16,871 nt of DNA from Rhodocollybia butyracea. Taxonomy: Eukaryota; Basidiomycota; Agaricomycetes; Agaricales; Omphalotaceae. Where the stretch lies: contig JADNRY010001112.1 in the NCBI GenBank assembly GCA_015501585.1, positions 1 to 16,871 on the forward strand, read 5' to 3'. Numbering within the stretch: the stretch's first letter is position 1; each line of letters begins with the position of its first letter. The position numbers and the translations under genes are program-made. Positions 8,244 through 16,289 of this stretch are shown here, in pieces. The notes under the pieces were generated by a model. The model did no database searches. It saw only the letters and a program-made list of their open reading frames with translations, and was not told where the DNA came from.

Positions 8244-11200
8244 TTGGAAGCAATACGGATGGTCTCGCCTTGGACAATTATCTGTACGTCGCGAGTTTCG
8301 GGTCCCACTGAGATCAGGAGAATTAATAAATATGATAGGAGATAATAGAGAGGAAGTTGAAGCTCACTAGATACAGGTACCCGAAGATTGATATTGGACA
8401 ACTCCGTTCCACCAGTGGCATGGTAGAATGTATTGATGTACACAGCAGCAGGTATGATCTCCGTGCCATCAAATAGGTGAGTCCCAGGAAAAGGCTTGGT
8501 CTTGTCGTTAAGTTTTGTTGAATAGACCACCATGTCTGAGCCGGCGACCGGGATCCGCTGACCCAGCAAAGTGTACTTCTCAACATCGTGAGTCTCTCTC
8601 TCTCCAAAGGGCTTTGTCTCCACCTGCCTCCAGTATGGCTTATGCACCCATGGGGTGCCAGGGACAGTCTTGCTCCAGAATCGGCTTCGGGAAAGCTGTG
8701 TCCCGAAGTTGACAGGAGCACCCTTGGTATACAACTGCATCATCACCTTGAAGATACTCTGGCTGGCAGAAGTATCTCTTCTCATGGTTGCATAGACAGA
8801 AAATTCATTTTCATTGATGTTTTGCACAACTAGAGTCTCAGTCACTGAGGGCAAGACAATGGGATGAGAGGAAACTTCGAGAAAGATTCGATACCCATCT
8901 TCAGCGGCGGCCTCAACAGCTGATCTGAGATGGACAGGATTGGTCATGTTATGAACCCAATAGTCTGCATTTCTGAGTGTGTTGGTCCTGCAGTGAGCGT
9001 TAGAGGTGGAATAGAGAGGAATGTCTGCAGGTCGGGGATGGAGGGATCCTAATAAGGCATCCTTGAGTGGTACGGAAAGCTGGTCGAGCATAGGACTGTG
9101 AAAAGCAATATCCGTTTGGATACGGAAAGTTTTGATTCCAGCCGTCTTAAGGTTCCCAATATACTCTTCCACAGCCGCTATGCCTCCACTTACTACACAG
9201 GTCAGGGGAGAAGCATCAATGGCAACAACGATATCTTTTCTGTTCCCAAGTTCCTCCGCTACTTGAGCAAAGGGGAGGCTGACAAGTGCCATGCTCCCAA
9301 GTCCTTGCACTGTTGCATATAGCTTGGCCCGTCGAATCACCACCAGTGCACCCTCTTCAGCGGTAAGACAACCCGCCACTACCGACGCAGCAATCTCTCC
9401 TACAGAATGGCCAATAACAGCTTGAGGCTCAAGGCCCCTGGATTTGAGAACATAAGAGAGACCGAGTTGTATGGCATATGTAACCAGCTGGACCCGATCC
9501 GAGGTTTCGAAGTTTCCGTGCTCAAGAGCCTGGAGGACAGAGAAGCCAGCCTCTGTCTGATAGATAGGCTCCAGCAACTCAATGGCTTTGCGAAAAATCT
9601 GATCAGTAATCAACTCCTTCCCCATATCCCTCCATTGGGCTCCATGACCTGAGAAAACCCAGACAGCACGTCTGGCCAGGCTCGTACTAAGTACTTGTCC
9701 TGACATCATCATGACTGTGTCATCTTGAATACCTGCAGCAAATCTGCGCAAGATATCAGCGGCTTCATCATGGTTGGTAACAACAAACGCTGCTCTGTAA
9801 TCATGATGGGCGCGATGCCGAGTAAGAGTATTGGAAATAGCGTTCAGATTTTCGCTCTTTCCATCAGGAGAAGATAGCCAGTCAGCTAACAATTTGGCCT
9901 GTTTTGCCAGTCTTCTTTGTTGTGGAGCTGAGAGTACTAGAACTGTAGGGACTTCTGCGGCGGGCTTCGGTTCTGGTGAATCGCTTAGGTTCTCCCCAAC
10001 AAATTCCTCAATGATAGCATGACAAACAGTGCCACCATATCCATACGAGCACACCGCTGCTCTCTTGGGTTTCCCATTGGTCGGCCAAGTTGTCACTTCT
10101 CGGACAACTTGCAGGCCAGATTTCTCCCAGTCTATCCTGGAGTTGAGTTTATTCAGGTGAGCCTGTGGCGCCAACTGGCCTTTGTTTAGAGAAAGGATGA
10201 CTTTCACTAGCCCGATAATCCCAGCTGCCGCCTCCAGGTGCCCAATGTTTGGCTTGATAGAACCGATCATTGCTGGGGCACTAGAATCTCTCCCTGCTGC
10301 ACTTCCATACACGGCTTGGATGGCAGAGATCTCTGTGGGGTCGCCCAGGGAAGTTGACGTCGCATGCGCCTCGATAAACGCAACTGCCAAGGGATCGATT
10401 CCCGCCCGCGCCAATGCCTGCCTTGCGACTAATGCTTGAGCCTTTGCATCGGGAACCATTATGCCATCTGTCCTGCCGTCATGGGCGACAGCAGTGCCTT
10501 TGATAACAGCAAGAATATTGTCGCCATTGGCAATGGAGCAAGCGAGGCTCTTTAGGACCACAATAGCACCACCCTCTCCACGTGCATAGCCACCAGCATC
10601 ATCATCAAATGAACGGCAAATGCCATCCTTGGCGAGGACACCTATTGAGTTGGCATGTAAACACTGGAAAAACTAGGCGTGGAGATGAACTCTTACCTGC
10701 AACTCCAAGGACCCTAGTGAGAGCAGGAGCAAGTAGCACATGAACGCCCCCAACAATGGCTACCCTCGACTCGCCGTTTGCAATAGCTCGGCATCCCAAG
10801 TGCACCGCAGTAAGGGAGGATGCACATGCACTATCGATGGCTTCAGAAATCAGAAATAATATTAGCCTATCTTCATTGTATGATTTTTAGCACGGCTTCA
10901 CCTGCACTTGGTCCCATGAGATCCAGATGGTATGAGATTCTGTTGGGAATTCCGTGTGCTCCGGTGCCAATGCCCATCCATGCCTCAATATTAGCCATAT
11001 CCTCAAGGAGCAAGCGTGAGTAATCATCCGTATCGACACCCATGAAAACGGCAGTGTCAGATCCGGCTAGACTTTTTGGGGAAATTCCCGCATTTTCCAA
11101 GGCTTCCCAAGTTAATTCTAGGGCCAGGCGCTGGTGAGGGTCCATTTGCTCAGCCTCCCTAAAAGTAAAAAAAAAGGTCAAATAGCCCTCCTTTATTCCA

Positions 11201-11563
11201 AAACGCGGATATAACTAACTTGGGCGAGATACCAAAGAATAAGGCGTCAAAATTTTCGAGATCTGGAATGAAATATCCCTTTGAAATTGTATTTTCGATA
11301 GCCTTTGCATTACGAGTATCTCGTCGCAACCACGGCTCCCAACGCCACCTGGGAACCTCTCCTGAAGCGTCCTTCTTGTCCAACAGAAACTGCCATAACT
11401 TCTCTGGGGAGTCGTTTCCACCAGCTGTGCGGCATGACACTGAAGCCTGGTTTAGTGGCCAATATACTCAAACTGGGAGATACTTACTTCCAATTATGGC
11501 GATATCCTCATATCCGCGCTGACCGTTATGGGCGTCGTCAGATTCTGTCCTCGTCTTGTCCAT
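8195..11563 (-). CDS. Truncated 6-MSAS-like iterative type I polyketide synthase (KS-AT-partial TH/DH)
   Basis: I resolve six exons: 11563-11488, 11439-11220, 11158-10902, 10840-10697, 10641-8368 and 8307-8195. The introns are 48, 61, 61, 55 and 60 nt, all GT…AG and phase-consistent, and the spliced frame is 1027 codons. The ketosynthase shows IAIIGMSCRTAGG at its start, active-site Cys190 in DSACASS, His325 in EAHATST and His367 in [12 protein letters not shown]. The acyltransferase has Ser645 in GHSVGEIAA and His747 in AFHSPM, as in malonyl-specific domains. It then enters the TH/DH hotdog region ([12 protein letters not shown], His954 in [14 protein letters not shown]), whose wording is close to 6-methylsalicylic acid synthases. 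Those are about 1750 residues long and end TH-KR-ACP. Homology stops near 8244, and the last residues are encoded by the LTR-like sequence. Without the second half of TH, KR and ACP, no product can be expected. The lack of frameshifts suggests recent truncation or selection on the stub. Confidence 0.87.
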
Positions 11564-11880
11564 TCAATGATAGTATTAGAGGTCAGTGTATGATCACACA
11601 AATCATGCAAAGTTGGGTGATGAAGATAGCGCTTTGTGGAATAAAATACAGAGCTTATATACTACTTAGTCCTTCCAACTACGCCGTAGATAGTCACATG
11701 GATATGATCCGAAAATGCTCCAAGTACTTCAATGTAGTACAACTGTATACTAAGGAAACTTTACAGTGATCCAAACAATCAAAATGCAGTTCCATAATTA
11801 GTTATTTCAAGGACAAAAAATCCAGTGACTCTATCAAGTTTGGTATGATGCACCTCTGGTCAAGGGGCTTGAATTTTAGA
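11564..11880. promoter_or_regulatory. PKS upstream region with TATA box at 11654-11661
   Basis: On the minus strand TATATAAG lies at 11661-11654, about 90 bases before the PKS start codon, a normal fungal promoter distance. The rest of the interval up to the LTR-like sequence shows no gene. Short plus-strand frames here overlap the PKS first exon and promoter and are not supported. Confidence 0.5.
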
Positions 11881-11885
11881 AACAA

Positions 11886-12197
11886 TGGCCTCGTTAGAAT
11901 AAAGAAAAGAGAGATTTACTAATGACGCGAACTTAACGGGCAACTGGTCGTTTGCCATATTACTGTTGTATTTCACCGATCGGACATACTACAACTCCGG
12001 ATGTACTTACCAATCATTACCTATCCGGTTACTGATGCTATGTACATACCGGACCATCTTAGTAGTATTTACATTGTCTACAGTATATAAGGCTTTCTTC
12101 AAGGTCAGTACCAATAGTTCTCAATCTAGTCTCTTCCAAGGTCTCTTCTGTCCCTTGAGCCTCACGGCTTATTCAGTCCCTGCGCCGGATATTTACA
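11886..12197 (+). repeat. Probable LTR (family B), related to the one at 7809-8243
   Basis: It carries the same ordered landmarks as the sequence beside the PKS 3' end: ATGGCCT..TTAG, ACAGTATATAAGGC at 12080-12093, CTTGAGCCTCACGGCT at 12154-12169 and CTGCGCCGGATATTTACA ending at 12197. A 5-bp direct repeat aacaa (11881-11885 and 12197-12201) may be the target duplication. It overlaps the expected final A and is low-complexity, so it is weak support. The two copies are clearly diverged, which makes them members of related families or old insertions and not the two ends of one recent element. Confidence 0.38.
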
Positions 12198-12201
12198 ACA
12201 A

Positions 12202-12926
12202 TTACATTCTACAACGTGTACGTAGCTTGTCCACAAGGGAGCGAGACGCAGTGCACAAACACTTCTCTTCGCTTTGTTTCACTAACACGCTGGGTGAATG
12301 AGACACATTTGATCAACATTTATTTGTGTTTAATTGATTTGGGTTTCATTTTCTCATTTTCTCCTTACTCATTGCTCTGGCCAGGCTCTGGCTATCTTTT
12401 TAGTCGAGGAAATTGATTTGGGAGTGTGATATCAAGTAATATCCATAAGTAGTCATGTATATACAGCTTTGACGCCTTATCTTTGCCTTATATGATGAAG
12501 CATGTGGTCTGACAGCTACTCGGTCCCTTATTTAAATTACGAAAAGACCTCGGGCGAAGATGCCTGGAAGGAGCCTTCTAGGGCGTTGGCCTGGATAGTA
12601 CTGCAGTACTGACTCGGGACACGCGCGCTAAACACTCATCGGCAGCTCGAAGATAGGCTTCTACAGTGATGAAAGATTCTAGCAAGCCTACATCCCTGTA
12701 TTTGATCTATCCTCCATCTCTGTCCCTTCCTCGAGAAATTCACGGAAGGACCAAAGGAAGGAAGGAAGAGTTTAGTATTACAGCACATGGTCCAGCAGAA
12801 AACTAAAGTATCCCACTGCCCCTTCTTTTTCAAGTTGAGGCCCAAGGGGAGTTACTACATACTTGATTGAAGTTGAGAAACATGCGGATCTGTCAGTAAA
12901 ACTTGCTCGCTTCGAAATGAGAGATA
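12202..12926. other. No gene recognised
   Basis: This lies between the LTR-like sequence and the CAAGTCT-rich element. The open frames on both strands are short (at most 111 codons, one of them overlapping the LTR) and without motifs. A short ggaagg-rich stretch occurs near 12760. No RNA gene was seen. Confidence 0.5.
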
Positions 12927-12935
12927 GGTCGATTG
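12927..12935. repeat. Left 9-bp target-site duplication (GGTCGATTG)
   Basis: This is a perfect 9-base match to 16281-16289, lying directly outside the inverted-repeat ends of the interval between them. Nine bases is the usual duplication of Mutator-like elements. Confidence 0.7.
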
Positions 12936-12959
12936 CGGCACATAGAATTCCAAGTCTAG
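12936..12959 (+). repeat. Left terminal inverted repeat
   Basis: It starts CGG and contains AATTCCAAGTCT at 12946-12957. It pairs with the reverse complement of 16257-16280 at 18 of 24 positions. The first CAAGTCT heptamer of the subterminal array lies within it. Confidence 0.62.
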
Positions 12960-13564
12960 CCCAAGTCTAGACTCAAGTCTCAAGTCTAATCAGACTTGAC
13001 ATCACTCAAGTCTCGAGCCATCACTCAAGTCTAATGTATTGATCAATGTAAATACTGTCATTTACATCAATCATTTAAGTGACTGATGTGAGTTTGATTG
13101 CAGTTCGCACGGCATATAGCTGAGATACGACTCAGGAAGACATGAATATGATACTAATGTATATCAACATATACTAGAGCTTCGATAATACTGCACACGA
13201 CATTGTTCTTATAACAAATTGACATTATTGGTGTTGGACAGTGATGGCAAACAAAAACAAGTCTAAGTAAACACATCACAATGAAAATATCTTACCTATA
13301 CTAGTTTAATGTTGCGCTGAGCATATACATTGGAAAACTTCATACAAGTCTGGTCAAGTCTAGTTAGACTTGGCATTTAGCCAACTCAAGTCTAACTGAC
13401 ACAACTCAAGTCTACTCAAGTCTACTCAAGTCTGGCTTGAGTTAGACTCAAGTCTTGGTCAAGTCTTCAAGTCTAAGTCAAGTCTAAGTCAAGTCTGAGT
13501 CAAGTCTTGGTCAAGTCTTACCCAAGTCTTACCCAAGTCTTGGTGAAATTGTATCTCAAGTCTT
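12950..13564 (+). repeat. Left subterminal CAAGTCT array
   Basis: About two dozen copies of CAAGTCT, mostly as TCAAGTCT, occur in two clusters (12950-13034 and 13345-13564) with one copy at about 13259-13265 between them. Nearly all read in the plus direction, with only a few reversed. Spacing is irregular, mostly 9-12 bases in the dense part, so this is not a simple satellite and not a CRISPR array. Confidence 0.85.
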
Positions 13565-14110
13565 ATCACGTTATTCCCGCTACCTCTTTAGAGTAGAGGG
13601 TCTTGTGGTGCTCTTATTTTCGATCGACCTTGGTGCCTGGCCGTTAGTCATTAATTGACAGGTCCTGTGACTGTAATTCCATTCAGTGTCTATACCCGTT
13701 CCACTGAACCAACTAATGCAGTTCTTCCTCTTCCTTTACCTTTCCTCATGCAGGTTTCCATACGCAATGTCGTACTCAGTGCAGTCTATAGCCCTGACGT
13801 TCTGTATTCGTGTCTCTCGCTGTCTTTCTTTCCCCGACTTGGCTCAGCATGTCCCTAAGCATGTTCTGAGTGCCTCACGTTTTCCGCTCCTCACTGTTCT
13901 CATTCTTTTCCGCATCACTTTCAGGTATCCGAATGTCCCCCCAGTATCGATGTGATTCTGGGTTCCGATTTGCTTAAATCTTTGTCTGCGGCTGTTGAGC
14001 TCGTCCGTGCGTACCCCAACTCAGCCCAAGTTCTGCTAATAGTAACATTGAACCTCCAATTACCCCTGTTTTATTTCCTTTGCCAGGTGAGCAGGCGTTG
14101 TTAAACGTTA
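13565..14110. other. Transposon interior, pyrimidine-rich; no gene resolved
   Basis: The plus strand is pyrimidine-rich with several splice-acceptor-like tracts ending in AG, for example near 13754 (catgcag) and 13924 (tttcag). After the second, an open stretch reads SIDVILGSDLLKSLSAAVEL (from about 13945). This could be one exon of a degraded plus-strand gene. I do not recognise a family, and no full gene model could be built. Confidence 0.3.
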
Positions 14111-14116
14111 AGTTTT

Positions 14117-14187
14117 GCACACTCAGTCTTCTCAAGGTTTCAACGCTATTCAGAATAGCGTTGAAACCTTGAGAAGACTGAGTGTGC
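14117..14187. repeat. Perfect 35-bp inverted repeat with a 1-nt centre (71-bp palindrome)
   Basis: The left arm 14117-14151 and right arm 14153-14187 are exact reverse complements around a single A at 14152. The arms start gcacactcag and end ctattc. Homology stops sharply outside them. The sequence could extrude as a cruciform, or fold as an RNA hairpin if transcribed. It may also be a repair or template-switch product, or a sequencing or assembly artefact. Confidence 0.95.
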
Positions 14188-14450
14188 GAAAAGCCTATTC
14201 ACCGTGGTTCACCGTCCGCCTCTGTGTCCCGTTCAGGGGAGCAAGTCGTCAACGTGTCTGCTCAGGTTTGTTCTTTTTCCGTTGTAGGTATTGCTTTAAC
14301 TTCTGGCGATAACCTAGGCCAGCAACCACTCTACCTCGGCGCACAGTATTACATTTCTCAATTCCCACTCGTCTGTCCTCACAAATTTCCTTAGGTGGGT
14401 CGCCTGATTTTCCCCAAGCTGCAACTGAAACCCATGCACATACTGCAAGC

Positions 14451-14702
14451 ATGGATTACAGGCATTTAGCTTATAAACATGTTCATGCTGCAATACCGTT
14501 CAATGATAGCTTGCGGTCGTTAGCTGGTCCGTCGTTTGTACCTTCAAGCTCTGTATTACCTAGCGCACCAACTCCCGTTTCGTATGTTAAACATGAAGAT
14601 TCTGCAATACCATTTGACGACAGCCTGTCCCCATTAGCTGGTCCTTCAATGTTCATACCGTCGACTCCTGTATTGCCTAGACCACCAACTTCCCATTTGT
14701 AG
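14451..14702 (+). CDS. Small open frame with two 38-residue tandem repeats
   Basis: This 83-codon frame holds two copies of a 114-bp unit (14487-14575 and 14601-14691). Both read AIPF(N/D)DSL..LAGPS followed by VLP..PT. The unit is hydrophilic and proline/serine-rich with no enzymatic motif. Conservation of the protein pattern despite many base changes suggests it was once translated, probably as part of a longer spliced gene. The frame ends in TAG at 14700-14702, with open sequence continuing beyond. I do not recognise the family. Confidence 0.3.
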   Translation: MDYRHLAYKHVHAAIPFNDSLRSLAGPSFVPSSSVLPSAPTPVSYVKHEDSAIPFDDSLSPLAGPSMFIPSTPVLPRPPTSHL

Positions 14703-14703
14703 C

Positions 14704-15258
14704 TTGAACGTTCTTTCCTTGGTCATGCTGAATCTGGTCTTCGATGTTCTGTGTTCTCATCTTCCCTACCTTTGTTGCAACGTTATACCTTGTTACATGG
14801 CATCAATACCCACGGCTTCAACCTGGCAGTGTCGGAATGTGTTCGTATATCGTCTACTCCACAGGTTTTGTCTTAATGGCCATATGTATGGTGCTTGCAA
14901 TGCATTTTCCGCTGATTTCGACACTAGGCGTGAGCTCATCAATGCAGCTTTTGGTGTCATATTGAATGCCAAAGCGAAGGAATTTTCTACTGATTCACTT
15001 CTAGAACATATAAAAGATACATTCAAGTGCGAACACCTCTGTCAACAAATTCTTAGCGCCATTAAGAAACATCTTGCTCAAATATTGCTTATAGTACCTA
15101 CCGATGAGTTTTCTGCGGGCCCTGCCGTTCACCGGCGCTATCGATTATACTCAAGTCTTACTCAAGTCTTGAACTACTGTCATTCTTTACCTTGGGTGTC
15201 GCTTGGTCATTCCGCCACTTACGTACCATACCTTCTCATACTCTGTTACGTACATTAG
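14704..15258 (+). CDS. Hypothetical open frame in the putative transposon
   Basis: This is a 184-codon frame. The first third is hydrophobic and may be intronic. From about 14870 the text becomes protein-like and helical (GACNAFSADFDTRRELINAA, then KEFSTDSLLEHIKDTFKCEH). An acceptor-like ccacag precedes this part at about 14863, suggesting the real exon starts there. The end again turns low-information and contains two CAAGTCT heptamers (about 15150-15170). No family is recognised. It could be an exon of a degraded gene carried by the element. Confidence 0.27.
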   Translation: MNVLSLVMLNLVFDVLCSHLPYLCCNVIPCYMASIPTASTWQCRNVFVYRLLHRFCLNGHMYGACNAFSADFDTRRELINAAFGVILNAKAKEFSTDSLLEHIKDTFKCEHLCQQILSAIKKHLAQILLIVPTDEFSAGPAVHRRYRLYSSLTQVLNYCHSLPWVSLGHSATYVPYLLILCYVH

Positions 15259-15305
15259 GTAATCTAATTTTTCTTTCCTCTGTATCACATCGTTTGCGAT
15301 TCCCT

Positions 15306-15632
15306 TCACTCCCGAAGGTCAACTGGGTCATTGCCATCCTTCTGCTTCTCCCGCCTCGTGCAATAGCTAGTATAAGCAGGGTTGGCAAACTTGAGACCAT
15401 GCTCTGCAGCACCAGGAGTGAAGCCAGTAGGAGTGGGGACTCCAACCATCATCTTTGTTGCAGTGGTTCTGGGGTGCTGCTCATATGCCTCACGGAATTG
15501 CTTATCTTCAGCCGATGTAGTACGAGCAGGGTTTGGAAAGCGACTATGAGTGTGTGCAGGGTCATTTACATAGCGGTACTTTCTTATTGTAATATCATTA
15601 CCCTGCTGCCCCCATTGGATCAACCATGAGCG
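15306..15632 (-). pseudogene. C-terminal fragment of an unrecognised protein, possibly captured
   Basis: Read on the minus strand, from about 15632 to the TGA at 15308-15306, the frame is strongly protein-like and hydrophilic: YRYVNDPAHTHSRFPNPART, then EAYEQHPRTTATKMMVGVPT, then FTPGAAEHGLKFANPAYTSY, ending PVDLRE. The upstream part of the same open frame (15633-15815) is less convincing and probably not coding. The opposite strand has a shadow frame only. I do not recognise the family. Its orientation is opposite to the other weak frames in the element, which fits an independently captured gene piece. Confidence 0.35.
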
Positions 15633-15819
15633 GGAACCACATGATACTGAAAGATTTGATAAACAAAAGATAGTCAAGGATAAGAACGGGGTTTTCGTGC
15701 AGATAGTCAAGCCCTTATACCAATTGATAGTGATCATTCCGTTTCGGAGCGGTGACCCCAATGTGACCCTACACCACAAGTCCCAAATTTTGAAGTCCGA
15801 CTGGCGGCGCATCACAGTA

Positions 15820-16117
15820 TTTATTACGGAACATACGTCTCATGTAGTGATAATGAACAAACACGCATGCTTCTTTTCATATGATCATGGAGATGGAACC
15901 ATGTAATGATAATTATGTATTACAGACCATTGGGATTTGGAACTGTTGAGTATCGACTTGGGCAATCCATTGGGTACAATGGGCAGCTAATTGATGGCAT
16001 TGATTAGCTCACATTGAATTCAAATAAGTATACCATACAAAGGTAAATGAATGGACTACTTCCGTTGTCATCGGCAACCGATCATAATGGTCTTGGCAAA
16101 CATTGATGGCGTGCACA
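15820..16117. other. Transposon interior, nothing recognised
   Basis: AT-rich sequence between the minus-strand fragment and the right subterminal array. No open frame, repeat or RNA gene stood out. Confidence 0.5.
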
Positions 16118-16265
16118 AGACTTGCATTTTGCGACTTGAGTGAGACTTGACCATTTTCGAGACTTGAGTGAGACTTGAATTCATTCATTTCAGACTTGAG
16201 TAAGACTTGTAATTTACTTAGACTTGAGACTTGACCTAAGACTTGAGACTTGGGTGCAAGACTTG
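16118..16265 (-). repeat. Right subterminal CAAGTCT array (as AGACTTG)
   Basis: Eleven exact AGACTTG heptamers lie in 148 bases, the reverse complement of the left array. The last lies inside the terminal inverted repeat. Opposite orientation at the two ends is expected if they are transposase-binding sites. Confidence 0.85.
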
Positions 16266-16280
16266 GAATTATACAGTCCG
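16257..16280 (-). repeat. Right terminal inverted repeat
   Basis: Its reverse complement begins CGG and contains AATTCCAAGTCT, pairing with 12936-12959. It directly abuts the second GGTCGATTG. Confidence 0.62.
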
Positions 16281-16289
16281 GGTCGATTG
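16281..16289. repeat. Right 9-bp target-site duplication (GGTCGATTG)
   Basis: Perfect match to 12927-12935, immediately outside the right inverted repeat. Confidence 0.7.

Larger units (their letters stand above)
12936..16280. mobile_element. Putative non-autonomous DNA transposon with inverted subterminal CAAGTCT arrays
   Basis: The 3345-bp interval has three nested boundary signals: a perfect 9-bp direct repeat outside, 24-bp imperfect terminal inverted repeats (18 of 24 matching, with a perfect 12-base core AATTCCAAGTCT), and dense CAAGTCT heptamers inside both ends in opposite orientation. Such subterminal repeats commonly serve as transposase-binding sites in Mutator-like, CACTA, hAT and KDZ-type elements. 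The 9-bp duplication favours Mutator-like, and hAT or KDZ would give 8. No transposase domain is recognisable in the interior, which holds weak open frames, a tandem duplication and a palindrome. It is therefore called non-autonomous, possibly carrying host gene fragments. Family assignment is inference. Confidence 0.68.

Noticed and set aside
7462..8248. Longer LTR 7467-8243 with ttgga duplications at 7462-7466 and 8244-8248
   Set aside because: A 5-base match plus TG is not strong over this many possible positions, and the related copy supports a start near 7809. Sequence beyond 7462 does not resume the PKS as a simple insertion would predict.
8323..8833. Open frames of 65-132 codons overlapping the PKS on both strands
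   Set aside because: They are shadows of the AT/TH coding exon, with no motif or independent start context.
11305..11769. 154-codon plus-strand frame over the PKS start
   Set aside because: It is antisense to PKS exons 1-2 and the promoter, whose splice signals and KS motifs are clear on the minus strand.
12927..12945. TA target duplication (Tc1/mariner type) at the CAAGTCT element ends
   Set aside because: TA at 12943 and near 16272 is a two-base match. The perfect 9-bp repeat just outside, with aligned CGG ends, is much stronger.
12950..13564. CRISPR-like array of short repeats
   Set aside because: The unit is only 7-8 bases with irregular, very short spacers, lies in a eukaryotic context and has no cas genes. 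It fits a transposon subterminal array.
13915..14010. Retroelement aspartic protease suggested by VILGSD
   Set aside because: Only a short resemblance to the ILG.D motif. No catalytic D(S/T)G partner, Gag or RT is nearby.
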